This document shows, piece after piece, positions 16,397-22,864 of a stretch of DNA of 59,620 bases (position 1 is its first letter; each line of letters begins with the position of its first letter). This DNA comes from a virus: positions 1 to 59,620 of IMG/VR virus record IMGVR_UViG_3300009507_000020. The stretch is one strand, 5' to 3'. The position numbers and the translations under genes were made by a program. Below the pieces are notes generated by a model, which made no database searches, was not told where the DNA came from, and saw only the letters and a list, made by a program, of their open reading frames with translations.

Positions 16397-17131
16397 ATGA
16401 AAAGAGAACCAAGAATGTTTGAACACGTTGATGTAGATCTGGGGTACAAAGACCTCGACACTACTATGAGTGAGGACGGTAGACGTTACGTCCTACCACA
16501 GGGTGGTAACTACCCATCGATTACTACTGTGTTGTCTATACTCTCTGAGAAGGGTATCGCAATGTGGCGTAAACGTGTGGGTGATGAGGAGGCAGATAAG
16601 ATCTCCTTCCGTGCATCTCAACGTGGTACTGTCGTCCACGAGTTGATCGAGAAATACATCGACAACGATCCTAAATACACCAAGGGTTACATGCCCAATA
16701 TCCATGCAGACTTTCTCAAAGTTAAGGATATACTAGATACTCGTATCGGTAAAGTCTACTTACAAGAAGCACCTCTGTACTCTGATCATCTCAAAGTCGC
16801 AGGTCGTGTGGATTGTGTTGCAGAGTTCGATGGCAAACTTTCTATCATCGACTTCAAGACTTCACGTAAGACTAAACAGAAGGCGCACATCAAACAGTAT
16901 TTTCAACAAGAGACTGCATATGCAATCATGTGGGAAGAACGTACTGGTATGCCGATTACTCAGTTAGTTACCATCATTGCCGTTGATGAAGGAGACGCAC
17001 AAGTCTTTGTCGAACACCGTGATGATTGGTATCCTAAACTCCAAGAGACAATAGATAGTTACTATGAACGAGAAGATAAAAGAAGTGCACGACGAAGTAG
17101 AGAAGATGCCGTTCTCCCTCTCACTCTTTAA
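16397..17131 (+). CDS. PD-(D/E)XK exonuclease (Cas4/RecB-like)
   Basis: 244 residues. GTVVHELIEKYI carries the metal-binding His of the RecB/Cas4 nuclease motif. GRVDCVAEF and LSIIDFKTS give the Asp and the D-x-K catalytic pair, and QETAYAIMWEE is the following Q-x-x-x-Y helix. It most likely degrades DNA ends, as do the related exonucleases of T4-like marine phages. The start ATG lies 12 bases after the consensus promoter -10, so the leader is extremely short. A later ATG (MFEH at 16415) is an alternative. Its C-terminus overlaps heme oxygenase by 68 bases. Confidence 0.85.
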   Translation: MKREPRMFEHVDVDLGYKDLDTTMSEDGRRYVLPQGGNYPSITTVLSILSEKGIAMWRKRVGDEEADKISFRASQRGTVVHELIEKYIDNDPKYTKGYMPNIHADFLKVKDILDTRIGKVYLQEAPLYSDHLKVAGRVDCVAEFDGKLSIIDFKTSRKTKQKAHIKQYFQQETAYAIMWEERTGMPITQLVTIIAVDEGDAQVFVEHRDDWYPKLQETIDSYYEREDKRSARRSREDAVLPLTL

Positions 17132-17576
17132 AGGTGAGTTGACCGACACACAATCTATTGCATACATGGTGAACCAATGGTTTATTTTCCAAGCGATGGA
17201 ACACAACATCTTCCGAAAGTTACCTCACCCGTCTCTGCCACGATGTGATAAAATCTCGGACTGTGTTATTGCTCTTGGTGGGAAAATCGATGGAGACTTG
17301 ATGTGTCGTGCGACCGCAAGATATATCAACTACATTGTGGGAGTGGAGGATGATAAGGACAAGTGGTACTCACATGTCTATCTAAACTACATGGCAATGT
17401 TGATGGGTGGTCAAATCATATCTGAGAGGAACCCTGATATGGAGTTGATGTGGAACTTCTCAGATACTACCAATGCAATAAAATCTATACGTAAACTAAA
17501 GATCGACTGGGATCAGGTTTACAACGGGTTTCTATATCATAGAGATATGTTGAAGGAACTGGAGGAGGTAGAATGA
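17064..17576 (+). CDS. ho: Heme oxygenase
   Basis: 170 residues. KEVHDEVEKMPFSLSLFKGE matches the start of heme oxygenases; His9 corresponds to the proximal heme ligand. The distal helix is recognisable as YLNYMAMLMGGQIISER (GGQ at 115-117), aligned with YLGDLSGGQ. The enzyme opens heme to biliverdin, CO and iron. It is short (usual 200-240) and lacks the distal-helix Asp of the classical GDLSGGQ. The first in-frame start is kept because the His9 segment belongs to the family even though it overlaps the exonuclease. The bilin reductase follows one small gene later. Confidence 0.85.
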   Translation: MNEKIKEVHDEVEKMPFSLSLFKGELTDTQSIAYMVNQWFIFQAMEHNIFRKLPHPSLPRCDKISDCVIALGGKIDGDLMCRATARYINYIVGVEDDKDKWYSHVYLNYMAMLMGGQIISERNPDMELMWNFSDTTNAIKSIRKLKIDWDQVYNGFLYHRDMLKELEEVE

Positions 17577-17677
17577 TTGAACACTTTGGTCTTTTAGTAG
17601 GCATCCTTTCTGTCATGATGTGCCCAATGATCTTTGGTGCCATCACTTTTTATGTTAGTTTAAAAAACTCGGGGTAG
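17573..17677 (+). CDS. Tiny membrane protein between the two bilin genes
   Basis: 34 residues with a strong Shine-Dalgarno (GGAGGAGGT at about 17560-17570) and an ATGA overlap with the heme oxygenase stop. After MIEHFG it is one hydrophobic helix (LLVGILSVMMCPMIFGAITF) followed by a short basic tail. It lies between heme oxygenase and bilin reductase, so all three are likely co-translated. The family is not recognised. The strong start makes it credible; a role with the bilin enzymes is only suggested by position. Confidence 0.65.
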   Translation: MIEHFGLLVGILSVMMCPMIFGAITFYVSLKNSG

Positions 17678-17678
17678 G

Positions 17679-18335
17679 ATGATGTGGAATAATTTTATAA
17701 GTCTCAAGGATGAATTGATTCGCAATTTCATTTACTATTGTGACAGTCCGAACACAGACCATCGAGAAGAGTATGGTCACTACAACTGGTTTTTCTCTAG
17801 TCGTGTACTAGATATGGGTCACGTCAGTGTTGTAGATAAGAGAGATTCTCATGGGATGTGGATGATGCACGTCAATGCATACTCCAAGTCACAGACTCCG
17901 ATGCCTATCTACGGGTTCGATGTGGTTTGTTCTAAGAAGAAAGTCACAGGATGTTTCCATGATCTGTCTCCTACGGGATTTAATGACATGAAAATGGAAC
18001 GTAAAGAAGTGGCGAGGACAAGACCACTTCCGGACTGGGCAAAAGAGATCTTTTCTGAGAATATGATTGCTGCAGGTAACATCAAAGATACCAATGAGTG
18101 TCTGGAGTTGTGTGCCCTTGGTTCAGAGAACCTCGAACGTTGGTTTGATAAGGCAACTCAGATCCCTTCCCACGCGGTCATGGACGACGCAGAGATGTAC
18201 GAGTTCTGTAATGCACGAGAGAAGTACTGTTTCAACCAGTTGCAAAACCCCCACAGTTTCAATGTCATGTTGAACCTAGGTTTCCCCGAAGACTACCTAA
18301 AAGACTTCAAAACAAACAAACAGTTCCCCTATTAA
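17679..18335 (+). CDS. Ferredoxin-dependent bilin reductase (PcyA/PcyX-type)
   Basis: 218 residues. From memory of cyanobacterial PcyA, three segments align: MPIYGFDVV with LPLFGCDIV, then VTGCFHDLSPT with ADLSPT carrying the catalytic Asp (Asp95 here), and LPDWAKEIFSE with LPPWGEIFSE. The C-terminal NQLQNP helix region also fits. The family reduces biliverdin with electrons from ferredoxin to phycobilins. Small phage members called PcyX, next to a heme oxygenase in uncultured oceanic viruses, are reported to make phycoerythrobilin. Which bilin is made here cannot be read from the sequence. No ferredoxin gene is seen. Confidence 0.88.
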   Translation: MMWNNFISLKDELIRNFIYYCDSPNTDHREEYGHYNWFFSSRVLDMGHVSVVDKRDSHGMWMMHVNAYSKSQTPMPIYGFDVVCSKKKVTGCFHDLSPTGFNDMKMERKEVARTRPLPDWAKEIFSENMIAAGNIKDTNECLELCALGSENLERWFDKATQIPSHAVMDDAEMYEFCNAREKYCFNQLQNPHSFNVMLNLGFPEDYLKDFKTNKQFPY

Positions 18336-18505
18336 TGGTTAAAGTAACTTACAAACATTGGAAGACTGACATGGTTTTAGAGATAGAAGGGACTATGCCA
18401 GATCACCTCAACAAAAACACTTCCGACAGAATTGTCGTCCTAACCGAGGATGGTATATACGAAGATGTTATAAGAAGTACCATCATTGAGATCAAAACAG
18501 TCTAA
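18335..18505 (+). CDS. Small unknown protein after the bilin reductase
   Basis: 56 residues starting in a TAATG overlap with the bilin reductase stop. The sequence (MVKVTYKHWKTDMVLEIEG onward) predicts mainly beta strands, with SDRIVVLTEDGIYEDVI in the second half. Cysteines, membrane segments and signals are absent. It ends just before a promoter, so it closes the exonuclease-bilin transcription unit. Family not recognised. Confidence 0.6.
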   Translation: MVKVTYKHWKTDMVLEIEGTMPDHLNKNTSDRIVVLTEDGIYEDVIRSTIIEIKTV

Positions 18506-18526
18506 AAATATCTAAAAATACCTAAA

Positions 18527-18562
18527 AAAAGTGTTGCTTTTGTTCTCAAAACATGAGATAAT
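18527..18562 (+). repeat. Promoter repeat, copy 1
   Basis: 36 bases identical to 20623-20658. The block contains the -35 TTGCTT, the 17-base spacer and the -10 GATAAT, so the whole promoter core is duplicated. Confidence 0.85.
18534..18562 (+). promoter_or_regulatory. Sigma70-type promoter
   Basis: TTGCTT (18534-18539), 17-base spacer, GATAAT (18557-18562), located in the gap before the 18596 gene. The leader carries a GAGAGAGA purine run that may act as ribosome binding site. Confidence 0.7.
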
Positions 18563-18595
18563 TACTATGTAATTTGATGATGAGAGAGAGAATAT

Positions 18596-18904
18596 ATGAC
18601 TGCTACTGCAACTTCCAAACCAATAATCTGCGCTTCTGACAGCGAACTAATGTCCACCTTACCGTATGATATCAGTTACTACACCAATTCGTTTATCGAA
18701 TATGTTCTGTCGTTCTACGGTCACGGTGGTATCTATGACTACGGATACATGTACGACGAGGTAAAACTCGCGACCGAAATCCGTATTGCACGTTCACAAA
18801 TGAAAGGTGCAACCCCCTATGAAGGTGACTCCATCGATCGCGAGTATGTTCGTGACATCGTTGCCGAGTTGCGTGAGTCTCAGTTAATTAAAGGAGAAAT
18901 CTAA
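18596..18904 (+). CDS. Unknown protein, promoter-proximal
   Basis: 102 residues behind a promoter and a purine-rich leader. The middle is rich in Tyr and Gly (YGHGGIYDYGYMYDEV) and the end is helical with charged residues (DREYVRDIVAELRESQL). No membrane segment is seen. It starts a run of small genes (18596-20042) of unknown function, typical of early phage takeover genes. Family not recognised. Confidence 0.6.
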   Translation: MTATATSKPIICASDSELMSTLPYDISYYTNSFIEYVLSFYGHGGIYDYGYMYDEVKLATEIRIARSQMKGATPYEGDSIDREYVRDIVAELRESQLIKGEI

Positions 18905-19242
18905 TGAATACTGTATCAGTTATCCACACCGCGTTTGAAGATTCGCCCCGAGTTGTTGCCTTTGTTGAAGTTGGTAATCGCAAGGGTGATGAAGCCCTTG
19001 AGTATGCATACCATCGTACTCAGAACCTTGGTGGTTCTTGGAGTCGTAATGACTTTGAACCTAATCCGGATTATTCCGAAGATGTGACCGTCATGGCAGA
19101 ACTACCAGTCCATGAAGGTGTAACGTACGGTCTCCGGTCTACCTCGATGGGTGACCAGATGCTTTTAGGTAATGTAAAATATAAAGTCGCGATGTGCGGT
19201 TTTGAAGTAGATCATGTTTATGGAAAGGAGAATGCAGCTTGA
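18904..19242 (+). CDS. Unknown protein
   Basis: 112 residues; TAATG overlap with the preceding gene and a good Shine-Dalgarno (AAAGGAGAA at about 18890-18898). It appears to be a mixed alpha/beta protein: a first strand VSVIHTAF, then RVVAFVEVGNRKGDEALEYA, then a charged loop and several strands. It may bind another protein, but no motif is recognised. It is translationally coupled to the next gene by a TTGA overlap. Confidence 0.6.
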   Translation: MNTVSVIHTAFEDSPRVVAFVEVGNRKGDEALEYAYHRTQNLGGSWSRNDFEPNPDYSEDVTVMAELPVHEGVTYGLRSTSMGDQMLLGNVKYKVAMCGFEVDHVYGKENAA

Positions 19243-19427
19243 GTTTTTTCAAACTTCCGGTCTGGTGCTGGAATGAGTATAAGATTGAGTACCGCTACTA
19301 TGGTAAGCGGGTAATAAAGTCCCACGTGTTTCTGGATGCCGAAGGCGAACGTCGACGCGTTGGTGATACGGTGACTATTGAGGTCAACCGTGAAAAAAGA
19401 ATTGGAATTGTAATGGAGGTAGTATGA
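19239..19427 (+). CDS. Small unknown protein with TTG start
   Basis: 62 residues. The TTG at 19239 overlaps the previous stop and sits eight bases after AAGGAG (19225-19230), which supports this rare start. The protein is basic and beta-rich (KIEYRYYGKRVIKSHVFLD, TVTIEVNREKRIGIV). The first residues FFKLPVWCW are hydrophobic but too short for a membrane helix. Family not recognised. Confidence 0.6.
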   Translation: MSFFKLPVWCWNEYKIEYRYYGKRVIKSHVFLDAEGERRRVGDTVTIEVNREKRIGIVMEVV

Positions 19428-19666
19428 GAACAACAGGAACCCCTTGGTATGCCCGAGGTGAAATGGGCGAGTGGTGTTTAGATCAACTCGAAGATCTGTC
19501 CAACGACGCGTCTATAGAGAACCAAGAACGTATAGTTGGTAAACTTTGTGAACGCATAGATTATGTAGATGCGGTAGAAGAAGTCTCGAATTACGTAGAA
19601 GAGGAGGAGGGGATGGCACTTATTACTCCAGACCCTTTCGCTCCTGTTCAATTGTCTTTGTTTTAG
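19424..19666 (+). CDS. Unknown acidic protein ending in a sliding-clamp-binding motif
   Basis: 80 residues, ATGA overlap and a strong GGAGGTAGT ribosome binding site. It is helical and acidic in the middle. The last residues are VQLSLF, matching the QL[SD]LF consensus by which bacterial proteins bind the beta sliding clamp. Placement at the very C-terminus, as in many clamp-binding proteins, makes the match more than a chance pentapeptide. Target (host clamp or phage gp45) unknown. Family not recognised. Confidence 0.6.
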   Translation: MRTTGTPWYARGEMGEWCLDQLEDLSNDASIENQERIVGKLCERIDYVDAVEEVSNYVEEEEGMALITPDPFAPVQLSLF

Positions 19667-19676
19667 GAGGTGTTAG

Positions 19677-20042
19677 GTGATTAAGTTTTTAAGTTTTGTG
19701 GTGGATTCGTGGCGTTCAGTCATGGACGTTCGTTTCAACCCTTTAAGGTTCATTAACGAACCGGTCTTACAGTCGTACCTCATGGTGGTGTTGTTTGTCA
19801 TGTGGAGTGCTTTCTTTGGTCTGATTGCAATCTATTACCTAGGTTGGTTAGGTTACAGCATTCCGGTAAGTATCGTAGTACACATGTTAATCATTGTACC
19901 TACTGTAATCACCAATGGGGTGTTCTTGGATGCAGAAAGAACTAACGCTGCATGGTTGTCAGACTTCAAACGTCGCGAGTCTTTGATGTCTTACATGCGT
20001 GGTAAACCAGTTGTCCAGTGGGATATTGATAAAGAGGCGTAA
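19677..20042 (+). CDS. Two-helix membrane protein
   Basis: 121 residues starting at GTG after an AGGAGGTG ribosome binding site. Two hydrophobic segments (YLMVVLFVMWSAFFGLIAIY and IPVSIVVHMLIIVPTVIT) are separated by a short turn, with charged N- and C-termini that would face the cytoplasm. It precedes the SleB-type hydrolase by three bases, so a role in lysis is possible, but nothing identifies it as a holin. Family not recognised. Confidence 0.6.
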   Translation: MIKFLSFVVDSWRSVMDVRFNPLRFINEPVLQSYLMVVLFVMWSAFFGLIAIYYLGWLGYSIPVSIVVHMLIIVPTVITNGVFLDAERTNAAWLSDFKRRESLMSYMRGKPVVQWDIDKEA

Positions 20043-20044
20043 CT

Positions 20045-20581
20045 ATGTATAGAACTCTCCTCGCTTGTATAACTTTAGTGACGATTGTCATGTATGCTAA
20101 TGCAAGTACGTTTGATGATGGTCTTGTGATGGACAACTCTTTGGAATATCGATCAAAAGATCTGCATTGTTTAGCGATGAATGTTTATCATGAATCAAGG
20201 TCAGAAAACCTAGCGGGCAAATATGCAGTTGCCGATGTAGTTATGAATCGGGTACGGGACGACAGATATCCAAGTGATGTCTGTTCAGTCGTATATCAGG
20301 CAGAGACTAAACCCTCTTGGAAAGATCCGGACGTTCTTATACCCAAAAGAAATCGTTGTCAGTTCAGTTGGTATTGTGATGGCAAGAACGATGACGCAAC
20401 CGATACAGATGCATGGGAAGAATCTGTGTATATTGCTTATAGAATGTTACACGTAGGTAAGTTCCGTGGTATCACAGAGGGTGCCACCCATTATCACACG
20501 ACCTATGTCAATCCATATTGGGCTCCATCCCTACAACAAGTAGGGACTATCGGATCCCATATCTTCTACCGTCAAGACTAA
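20045..20581 (+). CDS. SleB-type cell wall hydrolase (Hydrolase_2)
   Basis: 178 residues with a signal peptide (about residues 1-21, cleavage after YANA). The mature part has the SleB pattern: LAMNVYHESRSENLAGKYAV (catalytic Glu in HES), VVMNRVRDDRYPSDVCSVVY, QFSWYCDG, and GATHYHTTYVNPYW. These enzymes cut peptidoglycan glycan strands. With the T4-type lysozyme it gives the phage two wall-degrading enzymes outside the tail; this one can leave by the host Sec route. It follows a two-helix membrane protein gene. Confidence 0.88.
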   Translation: MYRTLLACITLVTIVMYANASTFDDGLVMDNSLEYRSKDLHCLAMNVYHESRSENLAGKYAVADVVMNRVRDDRYPSDVCSVVYQAETKPSWKDPDVLIPKRNRCQFSWYCDGKNDDATDTDAWEESVYIAYRMLHVGKFRGITEGATHYHTTYVNPYWAPSLQQVGTIGSHIFYRQD

Positions 20582-20622
20582 TATTCATAAAAAGAATGTT
20601 CATTATAACAAAACGGTCTAAG

Positions 20623-20658
20623 AAAAGTGTTGCTTTTGTTCTCAAAACATGAGATAAT
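20623..20658 (+). repeat. Promoter repeat, copy 2
   Basis: 36 bases identical to 18527-18562. It runs into a second repeat (20654-20680) shared with the promoter region at 21579-21605, so this promoter is a mosaic of both neighbours. Confidence 0.85.
20630..20658 (+). promoter_or_regulatory. Sigma70-type promoter
   Basis: TTGCTT (20630-20635), 17-base spacer, GATAAT (20653-20658), in the 106-base gap after the SleB gene. It should transcribe the 20688 and 21037 genes. Confidence 0.7.
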
Positions 20659-20687
20659 AGTACCCTATTGAGATGAGAGATTAAGTT

Positions 20688-21035
20688 ATGAAAACACGAT
20701 TTGATAAAGAACAGTTTGTTTGGGACGGTATGTACTTGATGTACCGTGGTCGTCACAGTAAGTCTGTGAACATGGAGGTCGCAAGACCTGATTGTCACCC
20801 ATCTTGGCATGGTAAACCCCAACCACTTTTCATTGCGCGATTTAAGTACGGGTCTAAACCTTGGAAGTCGTGGGTTAACTTCCTAGTAAAGAAAGTCGCT
20901 GTCGAAGATTATATCGAGTTGGTTGAAGAAACTTCACCAATGCAAGCGATGGAATATTTGGGTTGGAAACCAAGAAAGAAACGTCAACCCCCACGCAGTC
21001 TGCGTAATGGTTTTGGTATTGAGAGGATAGTCTAA
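20688..21035 (+). CDS. Unknown basic protein
   Basis: 115 residues, first gene behind the second copy of the repeated promoter. Start at ATG 20688, 8 bases after the conserved GATGAGAGA leader. It has many aromatic and basic residues (FVWDGMYLMYRGRHSK, WKPRKKRQPPRSLR) and no recognised domain. The basic C-terminus could contact nucleic acid. Co-transcribed with the next gene. Confidence 0.55.
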   Translation: MKTRFDKEQFVWDGMYLMYRGRHSKSVNMEVARPDCHPSWHGKPQPLFIARFKYGSKPWKSWVNFLVKKVAVEDYIELVEETSPMQAMEYLGWKPRKKRQPPRSLRNGFGIERIV

Positions 21036-21036
21036 T

Positions 21037-21522
21037 ATGAAATATGTAGTTCACACACAGTTCCGCGAAAACTATGGTGCCCATGATTGGGACGGTACGG
21101 GCGAGTGCCCGCAGTACTGGAAGTCCAAGGGTGGTAACACCTACGTCGTCGAGGTGAACCTCGAACAGGCGCAAACCGAGTCGTTCTACGAGTCAGTGGC
21201 TCGTTGTATCCGCCATAGTTCTGATTATGCTGAGGAGTATATCATTGGCGAGAGTCTCGTGGATGAGTGTGACTTCAAGGTGTCGGACTTCTGTGAACAC
21301 TGGGAATCTCCGGTGTACATGGATTTTGTCGAGGACGATAAGTTCTCGTGTGTTCAGTCCACCGTCATCGAGTACTCGGCCACTTGTAAGGGTCGTATAT
21401 GCACGTGGGAGCAGTCCTTGGGTGTCCAGTCTGAGATGACTACGGTCATCGAGAAGATGGATGGCACGGTTCTTCCGTATCGTGAGTTCGTCGCGGAGTT
21501 GGAGGCGGCTAAGGCGGCGTGA
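21037..21522 (+). CDS. Conserved phage protein, unknown function, unusual codon use
   Basis: 161 residues. The N-terminus (HTQFRENYGAHDWDGTGECP followed by QYWKSKGG) is a pattern I recall from hypothetical proteins of several unrelated phages. The rest is acidic, with two Cys-containing segments. Codon use differs from its neighbours: third positions are mostly G or C (GTC GAG GTG AAC CTC), whereas surrounding genes favour A and T, which suggests recent acquisition. Function unknown. Confidence 0.65.
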   Translation: MKYVVHTQFRENYGAHDWDGTGECPQYWKSKGGNTYVVEVNLEQAQTESFYESVARCIRHSSDYAEEYIIGESLVDECDFKVSDFCEHWESPVYMDFVEDDKFSCVQSTVIEYSATCKGRICTWEQSLGVQSEMTTVIEKMDGTVLPYREFVAELEAAKAA

Positions 21523-21553
21523 CCGATTCTTTGAAATTAGTCAGTTTTAGTTG

Positions 21554-21583
21554 TTGACTTTGTTATCAAAACAATGTTATAAT
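21554..21583 (+). promoter_or_regulatory. Sigma70-type promoter
   Basis: TTGACT (21554-21559), 18-base spacer, TATAAT (21578-21583), in the gap before the 21613 gene. It lacks the 36-base block of the two earlier promoters but shares their leader. Confidence 0.75.
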
Positions 21584-21605
21584 AGTACCCTATTGAGATG
21601 AGAGA
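21579..21605 (+). repeat. Leader repeat shared with 20654-20680
   Basis: 27 identical bases covering the end of the -10 box and the 5' untranslated leader (ATAATAGTACCC...GATGAGAGA). The copy fixes the start of the downstream gene at 21613 by analogy with the 20688 gene. Confidence 0.85.
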
Positions 21606-21612
21606 GTTAATT

Positions 21613-21831
21613 ATGAATAAAGAGTTACCAACCCCGTTACCCATGTCCTACATCAAGTCCGCCTACATGCGGTGGAACTATGGGAATGAGATTTCCCAAG
21701 AGTGGTGTTCCACTCTTTCCAACTTCGTTTATAACCTGCGTAAGTACTATCAGCACGACCAGTGTGTCGTTCTCTACGCAGACGTTTCAGAGTTCTGGAA
21801 CAACCCTAACCTTGAGTTTCACCTTCGATAG
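21613..21831 (+). CDS. Small unknown protein
   Basis: 72 residues. The ATG at 21613 is chosen over 21598 because the latter lies inside the leader repeat also found before the 20688 gene, where it is not translated. The protein is aromatic (YIKSAYMRWNYGNEISQEW) and neutral, without membrane segments. It is followed after nine bases by another small gene. Family not recognised. Confidence 0.55.
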   Translation: MNKELPTPLPMSYIKSAYMRWNYGNEISQEWCSTLSNFVYNLRKYYQHDQCVVLYADVSEFWNNPNLEFHLR

Positions 21832-21840
21832 GAATACCTT

Positions 21841-22074
21841 ATGTTCAATAAAAACATGATCTTTAAGCGCAACGAGACTGACCAAACTTTCACTTACTTC
21901 TACAACCGTACTCGTGATGTCTTCACGACACGTCTAGAGTTTCTCCAGATGGAGGGTGACACTGACATGATCATCTGCGACAACACTTTGTCTGCCCAAG
22001 ATGTCGATGTCCTTTTCAACTCGATCTACGGTGATGAACAGTATGCTTACCATCCGGATCTGAATGTCGCATGA
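21841..22074 (+). CDS. Small unknown acidic protein
   Basis: 77 residues: MFNKNMIFKRNETDQTFTYF opens two beta strands, and the second half is acidic and helical (DVDVLFNSIYGDEQYA). It overlaps the next gene by four bases (ATGA), so the small genes of this unit are coupled. Catalytic motifs, cysteine pairs and signals were not seen. Family not recognised. Confidence 0.55.
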   Translation: MFNKNMIFKRNETDQTFTYFYNRTRDVFTTRLEFLQMEGDTDMIICDNTLSAQDVDVLFNSIYGDEQYAYHPDLNVA

Positions 22075-22250
22075 TAAAGTTTAACGCTGGCGACTTTGTC
22101 TATGGCCCTTCCCCGCTTGGTTTTGAGTACCGAGCGGTGTATCAGGTTATCGAACAAACCAACCCTGATCGGGTTCTCTGTCGTTCTTTTATTCACAAGA
22201 TCGAGTATGTTTATCCCGTCGCGGATTTGGAGTTCATTCATGAAGGATAA
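22071..22250 (+). CDS. Small unknown protein
   Basis: 59 residues, ATGA overlap with the gene before and an 11-base overlap with the deaminase after. IKFNAGDFVYGPSPLG followed by strands (YRAVYQVIEQ, VLCRSFIHKIEYVYPV) and an acidic end resembles a small SH3-like barrel of the kind seen in phage accessory proteins, but this is a weak impression. No named family. Confidence 0.5.
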   Translation: MIKFNAGDFVYGPSPLGFEYRAVYQVIEQTNPDRVLCRSFIHKIEYVYPVADLEFIHEG

Positions 22251-22725
22251 GTTTACCAAGTTTTTTATGGAGATTGCTCACTCCACTGCAAAACTGAGCA
22301 CTGCAAATAAAGCACAAGTGGGTGCGGTCATTGTCAAAGATGATCGCATCATAAGTATTGGGTACAATGGTATGCCTTCTGGGTGGTCTAATGAATGTGA
22401 GGAGTGGGTTGCTAATGATGGCGTTACCTTCAAAGTCCATGAAGAAGACAAAGACATCTACGGTCACTATAAATCTAAACCAGAAGTGCTTCATGCGGAA
22501 GCTAATGCAATCACCAAACTTGCGAAGTCAACCGAGTCGGGTGAAGGTGCAACCATGTTTACGACACACTTGCCGTGTATTGAGTGTGCCAAATTGTTAT
22601 ATCAATCAGGAATAGAGACGGTTTACTATGATATTGAATACAATGCAAGTAGGGGAAAAGGTAAAGACTTTCTTCAGAAAAGCGGAGTTCAACTTAAAAA
22701 ACTGGGGGATGATAATGTCCAGTAA
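22240..22725 (+). CDS. dCMP deaminase
   Basis: 161 residues from the ATG at 22240, just before the end of the upstream small gene; the longer frame from 22096 is antisense-like leader and is discarded. Zinc-dependent cytidine deaminase fold: HAEANA (His85, proton-shuttle Glu87) and PCIEC (Cys113, Cys116). The N-terminal AQVGAVIVKDDRIISIGYNG and NECEEW insert are typical of phage and bacterial dCMP deaminases. It makes dUMP from dCMP, feeding dTTP synthesis during phage replication. Confidence 0.92.
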   Translation: MKDKFTKFFMEIAHSTAKLSTANKAQVGAVIVKDDRIISIGYNGMPSGWSNECEEWVANDGVTFKVHEEDKDIYGHYKSKPEVLHAEANAITKLAKSTESGEGATMFTTHLPCIECAKLLYQSGIETVYYDIEYNASRGKGKDFLQKSGVQLKKLGDDNVQ

Positions 22726-22864
22726 AAAGTTTTTTGTATATGGTGTGGTATATCCTATTGCCTTTTTGTGGGATTTGGTGTACTATATCATAACTGGGAT
22801 CTACAATGTTGCGACATGGGTAGATGAAAACGGTGGTGAATATTTGGAGTCTAAACTCAAGTGA
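22709..22864 (+). CDS. Small membrane-associated protein
   Basis: 51 residues from ATG 22709 or the nearby ATG 22715, after a GGGGG run; both lie within the deaminase 3' end. MSSKKFFVYGVVYPIAFLWD and LVYYIITGIYNVATWV form one long hydrophobic segment, followed by an acidic tail. Probably an inner-membrane protein. It is coupled to the next gene through a GTGA overlap. Family not recognised. Confidence 0.6.
   Translation: MIMSSKKFFVYGVVYPIAFLWDLVYYIITGIYNVATWVDENGGEYLESKLK

Noticed and set aside
17679-18335. A firm call of cyanobacterial host because of bilin genes
   Set aside because: No photosystem, antenna or other cyanophage marker genes are in this window, and bilin reductases of this type are also reported from oceanic viruses with unknown hosts.
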